Source: Fragilaria crotonensis (Eukaryota; Bacillariophyta; Fragilariophyceae; Fragilariales; Fragilariaceae). From it: a stretch of 64,000 nt of DNA. The position numbers were made by a program, and so were the translations under genes. The stretch spans positions 62,001 through 126,000 of the forward strand of contig JAKSYS010000047.1 of the NCBI GenBank assembly GCA_022925895.1. Reading direction: 5' to 3'. Below are positions 8,771 to 21,525 of this stretch, piece after piece (position 1 is the stretch's first letter; each line of letters opens with the position of its first letter). Below the pieces are notes generated by a model. The model worked only from the letters and a program-made list of their open reading frames with translations, was not told the DNA's origin and searched no databases.

Positions 8771-11700
8771 TTACCAGTGATTCTTGGTTAGGGATATGTT
8801 GCAAAGTGGTTCTCTGGTGGCTGCCTGTCGGAGGGTAGCTTCATGATGCGAAGTAATAGTCCCCGCTTGGGTAAGGATGTGTACTCTCGTGTGGGCATGA
8901 GGAAGACGTACGGTCGTATGGCCCCGTGTAAACATTGATATTTTGAAGCCTGATGATCGGCGTCGACGTTGAGTTGAGCAAGCAGCGAGATTTCTATACG
9001 GGGTGTGGAGATCTTGGTGGCCGCGAACATGTTGTAATTTCATACCAGGTAGTTGCTTCAATGATTCCTGGAGTTCAATCAGGACGTCCCAATCGGCAGA
9101 CATAACGTCCAGAGTTTTCCACTCCCCTTGATACAACCGTATACTTTCCGGAGACGTTGGATTCGGCACTTCGATGCTTTGTTGAAGGGTATCAAGAACA
9201 CTTTGGCTATCAGTCGCGATGACCCCATTCCAGTCATCAAAATGACCTGTGAAGTCTCCCAGACGTGCTAAGAAGCGCGTTACAGCCAGCATTCCAAAGG
9301 CTTCTGCTCGGAATGCACTGGCTGTTGCTCCTCGTGCAGGTCCCATCCCTGTTGCCATTCGCTCTCCGCGGTCATCACTGAGCATCCAACCAAACGCTCC
9401 ATGTGTACCATACTTCTCGGAGCCGTCGCTGACAACACGCACTCCATGGGACAATGCCACCGAAATCAAGTAAGGATCAAGAAACAGCTCGGTGTGTTGA
9501 AGGAGGTCGCTTTCCCATGGTTCTAAGTCTGCAATGAACTCTGCAAATGTTGATATGATGTGTGTCTTTACCGTCGGTTGAATCAAACTCTGAGCTGCCT
9601 GAATCCATCGTTCCAGCCCGACATATTGTATTTCCATCGGTGCACTCCGTGACGGCAGCTGGTCCCACCGTACTATTGTGGTAGTTGACACAAATGTATT
9701 GTCTTTGTGTGATGATCGTCGACACATCAGGTAATCCCGGTGGGTTGTCGGACGGCTTTGGCCTTATGCTTGTATGCTACGTGGGCCATACGGTGACGAT
9801 GGATTGGTAGGAGCCACTTCGAGTTGATGTAACATCCCATCCGGTGCACCATAGCTTTCCGCCATGCTCCAGCTGTTCGCACCTATATGGCGCTGATCGG
9901 TCCGACTGCCTGCCGACTCCCACTCCATACACTATCGCATTCCCCGTGTATCACCATGGCATGAATTTCTTGAGAGCTTGCCGACGCTGATTGGATTATC
10001 CTGTTGGATCCAGGGCCCCGAATATCGCGATGAATGGCTGGAAGGAGACCAGTCAACGTGAAATCCTCAACCTTGTCACCCGTGATGATAGCTACGTCCG
10101 CGACTGTGGTTGCTCGTAAATAAAGTCTGCAATAGTTAATTCGTTTGATTTCCGAGGCGGTGAACTGCTGAGACTGCATGACGAGCTCCATGAGGAAGGT
10201 ATCGTGCTGCCGTTGAAGCACCGGCAACCCAGGTTTATCGAGGTGCATGGACGCAGAGATTGACGCCAAGAATTCGCGGAGGGATGTAATCCATTTTGAT
10301 TCTAGATGGGGCAACAGTGATGTCACATCTTCCAAGATGGAAACGGATGTTCCAACTGCTTGCTGGAACCAGTGCAGGGCGATTCGTAGTAATTTCCCCG
10401 ACTGTGTTTGAGATCGCCACTGCGTGAGGAACATTTTGATCTGTCCGAGCCCTTGTTGATGATACAAGTGTCGAAAGTTGGCGCCGCCCAGTTCGAGCGG
10501 ACCAAATATAATCTCTCGCTTGGTATTCCGGTTGAACCCACATCGCGCGATGATAATGGCTAGGGACTTCCGCTGGATTGACTCAAGTGCTTTCTTGGAT
10601 AACGAAGAGCACGCCAAAGGGTAAGCGCTCGGAAGAAAACACGCGAAGTAGTACGTCCACGCCTCCCGTCTGGTCAGGGGCACGTCAAAGAAAGGTCGTA
10701 TTCACGTCACATATGTCGCGAAGTTTCTTTGCTTGTTTAACTTGTGTGCCGGCTGGTTCTTTGTAGTGACCCAACGTCTTGTGGGCAGTATATGGTGACA
10801 GCACTGTAATTTTGCGGTTGCTCGTCCCGTCCGTCCTGCACAATGAGTAAGGCTTGTTCGTCTTTTGTAACTGGTACTAAAACCGGGGCGCCTTGGAGCG
10901 AAAACTTCCACTGAAGAACATGGCTAGAACATTTAGACATTTCAAGGGCTCCACCGCTGGCTTCAAGGAGACGGGACCATGCATTGACGTTGGATCGAGT
11001 TTGCTGAAGTAGAGTTGTTACGGTGTCTGGTGTTTCGTTGTTTTGAAACAAGTTGGTTTGGCCGTTACAATCATCGACAAACCCGATCATTCCCAATGTA
11101 ACATTTTCGTCACCATTTGGGTTTGAATATGTCGCCGGATACGAAATGGTCTCATAACTGTCAAAAAGTAGACTCGACAAGAAACACCAAATTGCAGGAG
11201 AGTTTGCGCTGCCTTGACCGGTACCGTACACGGGTTCATCGCGAGTGTGCGAGTAACCTGAAGGTGCAATTCCCATCTCGGTACGAATCTTGTATTCCGC
11301 TTTTTGGAGCGTCTTAGCATTCATTTGGGTGACTGTTGGAGATACTCCGAACTTGCGACTTGCTAGCATCGCGACGCTGGGAATGATACGATCATAGCAT
11401 GCCATAGCGTCATAGTTGGTGAGAACTAGGGACTTCCGAGTAGCTCTGGAGATTTCACATTGCATTTCCTCGATGAAAACGGGGTCGTATGCACTTCTAC
11501 CAGCTCTAGATCCGTACTGCCCCTCATTTAACATGCGAAGGTCTTCGGCTTGATGCATGGCCGCTCGCCACTTTATCCCAAGGCATAAATTGAAGTCGGC
11601 TTCATAGATGTGAATGACTCTTGTGCGGTGGATCCGTACGTTGTCGGCGTCCTTGAATAGAATGGTATTTGCGACGGTTTGCCAACGTTTGTATGAATAA

Positions 11701-14419
11701 CCTCTTTCGAGAGCATAATTCATAAGAAGTAGATGGACTCGGCGAATTTCTGTCTGGATTCGGTCAAGTTCCTCCCGTTGAGATTTGAATTCGCTTGTTA
11801 ACATATCCTCAGGCAAGGTTGTGGAGAGGAGTGTCGGGCTACCAAGGCTTTATAGTGACCCAAATGAAGTCCAGATGGAGAAGTTGTTGTGCTCTCGGTC
11901 CAAATCTTAAGTTTCTGAATGAAGTCTTCATCTGAGATGGTTGGGAACGAAGGAGTCGCCATCATTTCGGAACTCTGTTGTAGATGCTGTAGTAACAAGC
12001 GTACATTGTCGTCGTATCCGCTGATGTCGTACGTACCAGACAAGATCGCCGCCCTGCGTCGGTATGTCCTGTAAAACCGAGATGTTCGAGAGAGGATCCA
12101 CTGTAAACGGTGTTCCATGCGCTTGGCCAAAGTGTACTTTGTTTCGGCGTTGAAGATGAGAGTATCTCTGATGGGATGTCAAGTTGTCGCCATTCGCTGC
12201 ATGTCTTTGGGTCCTGTTCCGGATGTAGAGGTATTTCGATACGGGTGATGCCTCGCTTATCCTGGGTTCGTCGCGCAAATTTCAATTTGCGAAATACCTG
12301 TTTGATGTCTTCCGTTTTTAATTCGCCTGATGTCTCTTGCTTTGTGTCGATCGAGGATTCGAGGAAGAATCTAACTGCTTCAACTGTAGTACTCGTTCCT
12401 CGTCTCTCCTTGAGTAGCTTGCCGCGACGAGGTGTTTCACATCTTTCACAGCTTGTCTTAACATCTGGGAGCATGCACTCTGAGTGAGCGGAAGTGTAAT
12501 ATTAGAATCTAATCTGTGTAAACCCTGAACTGTAGTCACTGGTAATGCTAGTCCCGTCCTCATTGCAGACAATACTTGCGATAGGTATTTGCATTTTTTC
12601 CGAGCTTGTGCTAAAGTGACAGACCACGCCGGTTCACCATAGTGTTTCAGCGTTTTTTCAGCCGCAAGACTTGCTTCCCGAAGGTCCTTATCCAATCGTT
12701 CCGCGAATGCGTGTCGATCGCCCGGTAATGTTAAGGTTTCTGCTCGAGCGAATGCATTGTGGTTTTCCATAATTCGATACTTCTCTCTCAAATATGCAGT
12801 TGTCTGCACAATGTTTTTTGTATGAAGCATACGTGGGACGCGCTTTGACAGACTTTGGGTCTCGCTTCCGAACAACGTGGATGTTTTGAAGTCGATGAAG
12901 TATGCGCGATGATCTGATTGAATACGTGCGTTAAAGGCTTCGAAGCCTACATACATGACTGACCTTGCAACTTCTGGGGTACCTAGTGCGTAGTCGATGC
13001 ATTTCCTTCCTCTAGCGTACGTTGCCGGTAGGGGGTTTGGATATTGAGTGGACATAATATGTTGTAAATCCAATTGCATCGCGAGATTCGATATTCCTTG
13101 TGGGTCGGAGCCAAACACCTCGTTGAAATCACCTAGAAGTAAGAGTTCCATTCCTTGAGATCTTTTTCCTCAACGCTTCATGAAGATCGCGCTTAAATGC
13201 TCTGCGCGGGTCTGTCAACGGGTCTTTTTGTCGAAGAAGCAGATTGTGTTGTTGGCTAGCAGCGGTGGTATATCCTAATTGGGTCTGCTTGTAAATCACT
13301 TGATAACATGAGAACACAGCAATTGTACGACCATTATTCCCTTGGAGATCTTGTGAGACCCATCGACCCCATTTGTCGCTGGCTTGGTTGCTTACTCTCC
13401 CAGTTAGATCGCGATTTGTAACCATCATAGTTCCTCCAGGTTTGTAATACGAATTAAAGGAAATTGGAGATGATCCAAAGATGATTCTCGCCCTCTCCCA
13501 GTGTTGATTGGTCGTGTCATAAAGAGCTTGCTTGACTGCGTATTGGCACGTATCAAGATTGATTTCCTGACCACAAAAAAGATCGGCATCCACTTCTTTT
13601 ATGGTTTTGCAGATATCATCGTATTGACCTCCTCGATGATCGAGGTGGATACCATTGACGTTTGCAGAATATATTCTTGTGCAATCCGTTCGTTTGTTCA
13701 GTAGCGGATCTCCCCAATGGGTGTTTGTCCGAGCATTCCGACGCGAGAGAATTGTTGCCCTTCGTGGTGGTGGATCGTTTGAACTTGCGAGTCGATCGCG
13801 TCGAAAGATAGACTGCCAGAGGACTTGAGCATGTTGCAATCGGCTCGAGGGATCTGTGCTTGCGGCCATAGGGTGTGCGTTTAGATGGCCGTCTTGGTCG
13901 CTATTTATGTCCTGCAGCGACCCCATAACAGGTTGCGGTACGTGCGCTTCACCTGACATGATGCTCACGGCCGGCAACCTGTTCTCCGGGCTTCGGTTGA
14001 ACAAGGTTATTCTGGTCCCCTTGGCTGGGACTATTTGCCTTAATCATCATCTCTGTGTGAGGATCGGCATGCTTATGCACCACTATGGGTGAATCGACTT
14101 CAAGTCGGCTGTTGCTGTTGTTCGATGATGTCTTGCATCTCTACTTCCGAAAACTCATCATCCGCGAGGACGCCAGGGTTACTTCATAAGGAGAGACATG
14201 AGGTGCTTTACTTGGAGTATCTTCATCAATCTGGCTGTCTGGCGGCATGCCGACATCATCCATTGCAATATGGTAGCGGTGTCTCGGATCATCTGGATAT
14301 TCGGGGCTCTCATGAATAGGAGACCAGAGTTGTCGCCTGTGGAACGGGGATTGGGGAGGAGTATGGGAAGTCGAATTAAGATCACTCAGAAAACTGGAAT
14401 CTTGGTCGGAGTCCGCCAT
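8771..14419 (-). pseudogene. LINE copy A ORF2: endonuclease, reverse transcriptase, RNase H (frameshifted)
   Basis: The frame starts at MADSDQDSS (ATG 14419) with a Gln/Pro-rich N-terminal extension. The AP-type endonuclease (~14004-12700) shows SANVNGI, the metal-binding glutamate in FCGQEINLD, KPGGTMMVTN, the LLLGDFNEVFG motif and SDHRAYF. The reverse transcriptase (~12130-10740) shows motif A, LTNYDAMACYDRI, motif B, GTGQGSANSP, and the catalytic FVDD (~11070). Thumb/linker follows. RNase H (~9470-8900) has VSDGSEKYG, the RAEAFGM glutamate, ATDSQSV and HVRGHQD. Single-base indels break the frame at several places (near 13140, 12160, 11800, 10690, 9900, 9030), many in homopolymers. The product would copy the element by target-primed reverse transcription. 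The C-terminus is lost at the telomere-like junction. Confidence 0.85.
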
Positions 14420-14569
14420 GTGATGTTTGTCGTCGCGTTCGAACGGTTGTTTTATGGGTGTGTTCTTCCGTGCGCGTTTTTATAGACATCTCCTTGGAGC
14501 GTGTCTGATGGAATTCGGACGTGTTGGGTTTGTCATCGTCAAGTTGCTCGGTGTCGTCTTCGGCTTTGG

Positions 14570-16731
14570 TCAAGTCGACAATGTCCATTGCTGTACGTTT
14601 CCCGCTTGATTGAAGCAATGGTTGATCTCCTGGTGACTTTGATGGGGATGGAAGGTGCTACCTCGTTCCGGGAGACTGGTGCTCACAGGAGAGTCGATCC
14701 GTTGTGCAACTTCTCGGCGTGTTGCAGCTGCAATTTCCTGGGAATGGGGGTTTGTGTGAATGACTCGAGCGAACATATCAGTTAAGATCTGCATTTGGCG
14801 GGTCTGGTTTCCATGAACGTTACCATGCCCGGGGTTCCGTTTGCACTGGTGGAATTGGGCGTTGACGTAGGCCGTCATTTATCTGGGTTGTGATTTGTTC
14901 CTGAACCTGTTGTTGTTGTCGAATGGACTGAAGCTCAAAATCTCTGCGTTGCTCAGCAAGTTGTCTTTCGAAATCCAGCCGTTGCTGTTGGGCCTGTTGT
15001 TCCATCTCCATTCGTTGTTGTTGAGCTTGTGTTTCCAGTTCGAGACGTTGTTTTTGTACTTGCTGTTCCATTTCCATCCGTTGTTTTGCCACTAAAAGCT
15101 CCATTTTGCGTTGTTGACGTTCCGATTGACGTTCCATCTCAATTTGTTGCTGAGCCATTTGAAGTTCCAATTCATGGCGTTGTTTCTCCGCTTTGAGTTC
15201 CATTTCATGTTGCTGGGATTTCTTGGATTCTTCTATCACGGTTAACTTATTGCGCAATTCTGCTACTTTGGCTTTACTTGAGGCAAGTTCAGCCATGTAG
15301 TCATCCGTAAGTTGCGATTCCGTTGTGACTGTTGGTGTTTTTACCGATTGACGACTTGTAATGGATCCTCGATGAGCTCGTTGTGCCCACGTAAGATTTT
15401 GTCCGACTAAATTTGCAAGTGGGCTATCCGATATATCAATGATGTTCTGAACGGTGCCGTTTAAGAATTCATCAGAGATAGTAGTATCATACGACATAGC
15501 TGTGTTCACGCTTGCTGACAGGTACGTATTTTCCCCACTAGAAAGGTCATCTAACAGAATAGGTGCCACCGTCGGTGGGTTTGCAAATTTCGAGTTCAAT
15601 TGCTTTGCATCGACTTCGACGTGGTTGTCGAACCATTGTGGAAGCTTCTGCATCAGCTGTGTCCGCGCTGCATGAAAATTCTTTTTATGGACGAGAACTT
15701 TGTGTCTTCCGTCGTCGTTTGTTTTGGATGTTGGGTACGTATCGATCACACCTTCGACAGCTTTGATATGTTCTTCGAGGTAGTACATTGCATCGGAACC
15801 AATATTCTGCAAAATGATAACATGGTGGCTCGAGAGAATTTTTGTCTGCTGTAGAATTACTCGGAGATATGCCTCAGGGTGCTTGGACTTCATTTGGAAT
15901 TGAATAAACACTGGGGTATCGCGATATGCTTGTTTAAAAGGTTCAGCAACTCCACCGAATTCTTTTCTCTGTTTCAAATGCATACGCTTTAGTTTTCAAC
16001 ACCGAGTTCTTTACTGCTATATGCGGTGTGATGAATGCCATGTGAAACTTTGGTATCTTCGTGCGAGGAGGAAGGTTTTTCTTAAGATCTTGCATCACCT
16101 TCTCCTGAGCTTGAGGAATATCATAGTATTGGGGGTTTAACCCAAGGAGGAATCCCAGCTGCGTTGTGTCCCAGATATCTTCGGACCATCTATGTTCGGT
16201 CAAGTAACATTTATGTTCGCGGAGGAGGTTGTAAATTTTGACGGTGTTCTTTACTTCCTGTAGGGATACCATGGTTCGAACTCGATGAACAATGAAGGAC
16301 GAATGACACCTTTGATTGCTTGATGCATGTCGGTGTTGGATGCTGGGACTTCCAGAGGAGTTCTTGACGCCAGGTGCTTGGTGGTGAACATCAAAATGAA
16401 GCATATGTTGACGTTCTGTCCAACGAACCGTATCTACTTTTGGAAGGGGTTTTCCTTTGTTTGTCATGATCTGAATGTCGTCGCCGAATGCTTCTTGGAC
16501 TGCCTGAAGCCAATGCAAGTGTACTTTGGCTGAGGAGACATGGTCTTGACGATTGTTTTTGTCAGTAACAAAGCGGAATTTCCACGTTTTCTCAGTGTTG
16601 AGTCGTTGATTCCCTCTTTTAACACTACCACCAGGTGGAGTGATATCGGAGGCATCATCCTGCATCTCAGGAAGGGTCACAGTTGCGCTCGCGTCGCCGG
16701 GTGGCGCGACGGATTCATCCGTCATCGTCAT
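14570..16731 (-). pseudogene. LINE copy A ORF1 protein with long coiled coil (frameshifted)
   Basis: Starts at MTMTDESVAPPG. The N-terminal half (~230 residues) is a globular domain with KTWKFRFVTDKNN and VKIYNLLREHKCYLTEHRW; a middle domain carries VFIQFQMKSKHPEAYLRVIL. A ~170-residue, extremely Gln/Glu/Arg-rich coiled coil (repeats of QQRMEMEQQ and KQRLELE) precedes the C-terminus. It probably acts as the RNA-binding, multimerising partner of the LINE. A frameshift near 15960 (missing A/T in homopolymers compared with copy B) splits it. A further open segment at 14382-14618, in the frame of copy B's tail, contains MDIVDLTKAEDDTEQLDDD and may be the true C-terminus. Confidence 0.75.
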
Positions 16732-17372
16732 AGATCCTTGGTACAAGACCTACGGTAGATCCACGTAGAAATTAGTAAGAGGCTTACTAATTTTCCAAAG
16801 TGAAAATTCTGAAGATTGCACTGTCAGTAATGTCACGGTAAGAAGAGACTGCGCGGGTAGGAAATGGCGCGTTGGTGGCGGACAGCACAGTACGAGGACT
16901 CCGAATTGATTGCATAGGAGAGTTTTGAGCGGTAGAGTCTCGTTGCGCAGTACTATGTGGTTTGGTAGAGGTATGCACGGTACGGTAGGAATCAAAAATC
17001 ACTGGATTGTTACGGATCACTCGAGAGCACCACGGGAGCATGGTACAGAGAATTTCAGCGTCGTAGAAAAAGTACTGGATTTGCATGTAGGATGTGAGCA
17101 ATGGCTGGAAAAGGGGGGCATCAAATCTTTCAGCTTTTCCATTGTTCTGCTGGTTCCTCTGCATTGCGGCATGGCTTGAATGATTGTTGCTGTTGAAGGT
17201 GAGGGAATCAAGTGGCGGACGGAGGTGAGAGGGCTCGGAGGCCCTCTCTTTCATTGTACTAGTTGTGCTCTTTTTCCTCGTAGAAATAATACTAGGTTTT
17301 CACGTAGACGCTTGCGACTTTGCCCGGAGTAAAAATTCTGTACGAGATATCCTACTCCTTTTTAAATTTGGA

Positions 17373-17396
17373 GTGTGTGTGTGTGTGTGTGTGTGT
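17373..17396. repeat. (GT)n microsatellite
   Basis: An uninterrupted run of about 12 GT dinucleotides. Length is likely polymorphic. Confidence 0.95.
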
Positions 17397-17790
17397 TACG
17401 GAGTATGACCACTCTGAGGTACTGTTGTACTGTTACGTGGATCACATGTACTACAGGTCTACAGTACATAAATCGACGGTAATTTATGTTGGAACGACAG
17501 TGTCCTACGTTACTGAAGTAAAATACTATACGGATTCATAGTTACTGGACGGAATACTCATTGAATTTGCTGTAAACAGGTTGCTTCGCAAATGCTATGA
17601 ATACTGTAAAACACCAGAATGTATCGTACATACTCCGATCAGTTGTGAGGAACCCACTAGTATGAATAACTCACTCTTCTAATCGTTGCTTTCCTTCTCT
17701 CTTCTCTTGTGGTAAGTGGTCTATTGACCATGACGGTATAACTTAAACGAGAGTACTGGTTACTGGTACAAATTGATAACCGAGTAGAGT

Positions 17791-17977
17791 GAACAGGACG
17801 CAGTTGCAGTAACAAGCATTATTAAACAATCTGCAGCACGAGCAGGAGGGTAGGTGTATTCATTGGCCGAGAATTCATTGAAGTGAGAGGGGAACAGGAC
17901 GCAGTTGCAGTATCAAGCATTAAACGATCTCCATTACGTGCAGGGTAGGTGTATTCATTGGCCGAGAATTCATGGAA
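17791..17977. repeat. ~100-bp imperfect direct repeat (two units)
   Basis: GAACAGGACGCAGTTGCAGT starts at 17791 and again at 17892. Both units then run through CAAGCATT, an AAACRATCT segment and GGTAGGTGTATTCATTGGCC to GAGAATTCAT. Small indels separate the units. This is a local tandem duplication with no coding content. Confidence 0.85.
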
Positions 17978-18740
17978 GTACACCTTGTGGAGACAGTTCT
18001 TGGACTTGTGGACTTGGTTGGAGCTTAATTCCAGAGGTCTGAATATGCCGGATATTGCATACGAAACTCAGCACGAAGATCCTGAAGAAGCATCAAACGC
18101 ATGTCATTATCCCTTTCTCCATCAATCACCGCCCTGCGTGCCCTCCTGTAAGCCTCCAAAATTTGACGCTGACGTTGGGGGCCACCCCACCAGCGCTGGA
18201 TCCTGTACCACTGGGATGAAGCATTCGCCAGTAGCCACGTAAACATGATTGACCCAAACGGGACAATCGAATCAACCGCAACTTGCAAAACCAACTGGTC
18301 CATGATGAATGGCTGTTTGATTTGTTGTTTTGTTCTCTATGTGACTTGCTTTCGAATGTAGATCCCGGAGACTTGCGCGTATGGTCCCTGGTCCCACCTC
18401 GCGGTCTCGCGGATGGTACCAATCGTACAGGAACAAGTACCAGTACAAGCAACTTCGTTTCATGTACGAGTACGAGTCTTGGTTTTTCAAACATGTCTTG
18501 ATGTGTCTTGGGTCGGGGACACTGTGCTGCATGGTCCATTCGGAGTTTACGTGGAGCGCAAAAGAACGAGACTCTACACGTGGAGAAAACAATTAAATTC
18601 CGATTTTTCGGTATTATCAAGGGAGACATCTAAGGCCACGGCCCAGAGAGTCAACATTATTTACGAAGAAAAAAATACCTAAATCTGAATTAAGTTTTTC
18701 AGCTACCTGAACCTTTGTAGTGGTAAATCTTGTAGAGATA

Positions 18741-20213
18741 CTAGTGTCTAAACGCCCGGGGGGGGGGGGGGGGTTCTTTAATTAACGACAAAGTTGTCTT
18801 TTTTTAAAGATGGGCATTTTCGTACGTTTTGCAAGACGGTCAGTGTACACATTGTACCATGAACAACACAAAATTTAACATCGACAATGGCCGACCACCG
18901 GCATCAATATCATCACATATCTAGTGCTAGATTCATCAATGATCAATTATAACCTATTCATTATTAACTGTAGAAGCTTTGTAGGTGGGTCAGAATTTGT
19001 AACTTTTGTTTTCTGGTGCAGAATCCGAATTGTTGTGGGAACTCAAAGCATGTTTGTATCGGCAGCACTTGAGCTAACCAAAGTCCATTTATCTCCTGTT
19101 CTATCACTGACTCCATGAAGAAGCAGAGCTTCATGCTTCTCTCATTGTTGGTCATGGGCAGTTGTGTAACAACAGCTGCAGTTTTCTTCGTCTCCTGGCT
19201 GTCCTGCCGATGCCGCTAGTATGAGTACTTCTGATGCCAGCACTATTGACTCACTTCATCTTGGTTTGGCGGCAATGAATGATGTGTTGTTGTGGCTGTG
19301 GTGGCTCATTTGTAGCAGAATTCCGCGACGCGGAAACATTGTTTGATCATAACGCGAGAAAGGAATGCTCCTCGCTTCGAGTTTATCGTGCCCTGCTGCT
19401 GCAGAGCATTCACCATCATCCCTGACACTCACCATATGTATTCTTTTTTTTACCACATTTGCAACATAGTTATGGTTGGTGACGATTAATGTCATCGGGT
19501 TGAACTTTGGACTGGATCACAACAAACTCGGTACCACTTTCGAATCGGCATTTTTGCTTCCAGCAATGCGGTATCTGGGAGCTCAGAGGACAAGTCAAAC
19601 ATCACCTTTTCTTCAAATAATACCACAATACAAGGTATCGGGTCATCTGGTTGGATTTGCATGGTCAATACAAGTGCTATACATAACAAAGGAAGTGAGA
19701 AATGGGGTGTGAATGAAACAGTGCCGCATGACAAAAAACTCGTCTGAAATTCGTTCTCACAACTCAACAAATAACAAAAATTAGAGATTCTCGCCAGCTA
19801 CATACCTTTTGTTTAAAGCACGTTCAAGACAATTGCACTGATGCATTATGGCTCAATCGAAATCAAAGATGATGAAGTCGATGCATGAATTGAGGCCTCA
19901 TACGACAAGATTTTGTGTGGCCTGCGTAGGTCATGTACTATACATCCGGGGAACCGTGTTATTTTTGCACCTAAAAAACCCGTGAAAAATTGGATCCAGT
20001 TTTACGTTCACGAACATAGGTCAGGAACTATCGCTTACTAAGACATCCCCATTTGGCCCATGAGGTTTAACTCAATGGAGAACACGTTTACCGTGTTAAT
20101 TTTGATGTACGAGGTGAAATGAGGAAGTTGAGTAAGGACCGAAATTGATCTTTAATTAAAGATTTTGCCAGTGGGCCATCTTTAATTAAATACAACGGGC
20201 GTTTAGACACTAG
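18741..20213. mobile_element. Candidate DNA transposon/MITE with CTAGTGTCTAAACGCCCG inverted ends
   Basis: The 18-bp CTAGTGTCTAAACGCCCG at 18741-18758 reappears inverted at 20196-20213. Just inside each end lie TTTAATTAA and AAGATGGSC motifs in mirrored order, so the inverted similarity continues beyond the 18 bp. If the outer TA is the target duplication, the element would be 18744-20210 with a TA target site, as for Tc1/mariner. A 16-base G run (18758-18773) directly follows the left repeat. Open frames on minus at 19256-19770 are not recognisable as a transposase. Confidence 0.55.
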
Positions 20214-20694
20214 CATTGACTTGGTTTACCTGAGATTGTTTACTCATATTTACGAAACATAAGTTCGATTTATACGAGACAATTTTGTACTGATCTGAAT
20301 AATTATAAAAAGACATCTGAACAAATATGCCACGTTTATCTGAGTAATCGTGCGTTGAACCGAGTTTTATGCTTCCAATGGGGAAGCGTTTGATGATTCG
20401 ACAGACACCACCACACTGACGTTTGTCACATCTTTTGATGTCGTGTTCGATGTTCGATCCTTGATTGCGATGGATTCTTCGTGATTCGTGATGCCTATGG
20501 CTGACTGTCACTCATCAGCTCATCAGCATCCTCAATCATCATCCATTACTCCGATTGATAACTTCAAATATTTCAAGTAAGGGTACCAGGTGCACTCCAC
20601 ACTCCTAATACTGAGTACTCCTTATCAATAACTACAACTATCCCAACTTCGAGAACATCTCCGATCACTTGACAACACTACTTTTTTAATCAAA

Positions 20695-21525
20695 ATGATG
20701 ATCATATCTCACCTCGTCGCTGTTGCGCTCCTCATCGTCACCAAGGAGACAAACGCGCTTTCTCTACTTGGTCGACCTTCTAAAGTACCTGTAGTATCAT
20801 CTATATATGTATCCACATCTGCTTCTGCATCCACACCATTGGCTGGCACAGGTACTACCCACGGCAACGCAAACGCCATGCCCGAGATAACTCGCAATCA
20901 ATGGATCACCATGCAGGTGCAAATGCTCGCTTCGACACTAGCTACAACTTCGCTCGCTCTCATTTCCAACCTGCGTTCAGCAGCTGCTGCGGCAGAACGC
21001 AACAAATCTCTGGACCAATGTCTCTATAGCATCATGAGAGTCCGTGAAGCCATGTTTCAAGAATCAAGATTGATCAAGACAGGAAAGTTCAAGGATGTGC
21101 AACGTGCCAATGTCAAGCTGGCCATCAAGTTTATTTTGAACAATTACCGTCTTTCTGATACAGTTATAAATGCAAGTGCATTCATTGAGAGCAACGATCG
21201 CCGTGTCACTGCCGGCCAACTCGGTCAAAGTGCCGTTCAAGATTTGCAAACGATTCTCGAGTATTTCGATTCCTCGGACGTTCAAAATATCAAGGTGGAT
21301 AACATGGCCGGCAAGGAGCGTCTCGTTCTGCAAGGCTTAGAATCAGCTGGCAAGAACATTGACGCCTTTCTCACATATTTTCCGAAAGAACAAGTCGATG
21401 CGGCACGATCACAAGTGCTTGCGGAGAATGAGCTCAATTTCAAGAATGGGATCGAAGCTTGGGGAGATTGTGAACCTACCACCTGCGGTATAGTCTTCTC
21501 CTGTCTCGATGACACCTCGTGGTGA
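20695..21525 (+). CDS. Plastid thylakoid-lumen protein, PsbQ-like candidate (copy 2, altered C-terminus)
   Basis: Second copy of the gene at 5222 with the same leader architecture and near-identical mature helices (residues ~105-250). The transit region differs most (DAEA-type and Thr/Ser substitutions, a few codon indels). Near the 3' end one A (TTTCAAGAAT versus TTTCAAAGAAT) and, 20 bases later, one G are missing. The last ~10 native residues are therefore replaced by a ~30-residue unrelated tail reading past the original stop to 21525. Either this copy has a degraded C-terminus or the two homopolymer losses are consensus errors. Both copies keep the lumenal targeting site, so both could be functional if the errors are artefacts. 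Confidence 0.6.
   Translation: MMIISHLVAVALLIVTKETNALSLLGRPSKVPVVSSIYVSTSASASTPLAGTGTTHGNANAMPEITRNQWITMQVQMLASTLATTSLALISNLRSAAAAAERNKSLDQCLYSIMRVREAMFQESRLIKTGKFKDVQRANVKLAIKFILNNYRLSDTVINASAFIESNDRRVTAGQLGQSAVQDLQTILEYFDSSDVQNIKVDNMAGKERLVLQGLESAGKNIDAFLTYFPKEQVDAARSQVLAENELNFKNGIEAWGDCEPTTCGIVFSCLDDTSW

Larger units (their letters stand above)
8766..16810 (-). mobile_element. Non-LTR retrotransposon (APE/RNase H LINE), copy A, 3'-truncated
   Basis: Read on minus: ORF1 (16731 to ~14570), then ORF2 with endonuclease, reverse transcriptase and RNase H (14419 to 8771). It is nearly identical to copy B (45084-52374) over 9451-16810; the shared region ends at GTGAAAATTCT, which may be the true 5' end. 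The RNase H region continues to 8771 and stops at the telomere-like array. The related LINE at 29042-31148 encodes several hundred more residues after this point, so copy A lacks its 3' end. No poly(A) tail or target-site duplication is seen. A short inverted repeat, ATTAGTAAGAGGCTTACTAA, lies near the 5' end (~16770-16790). Confidence 0.85.
16811..18740. other. Noncoding stretch between LINE copy A and inverted-repeat element
   Basis: No gene I can support. A minus frame is open from 17254 to 16787 immediately upstream of LINE ORF1, but it is low-complexity and lacks homologous conservation because copy B does not extend here. The stretch holds a GT microsatellite, a ~100-bp direct repeat and many GTACTG-type words. 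Short minus ORFs near 18025-18303 are not recognisable. Confidence 0.4.

Noticed and set aside
16787-17254. 155-codon minus ORF upstream of LINE ORF1
   Set aside because: Low complexity, no domain, and the second LINE copy does not extend into it; more likely flanking sequence or leader.
18025-18303. 92-codon minus ORF with a hydrophobic N-terminus
   Set aside because: Not recognisable, not duplicated elsewhere in the window, in a stretch of short overlapping frames on both strands.
19256-19770. piggyBac-like transposase remnant inside the inverted-repeat element
   Set aside because: A few segments looked transposase-like, but no catalytic motif or TTAA target site is present.
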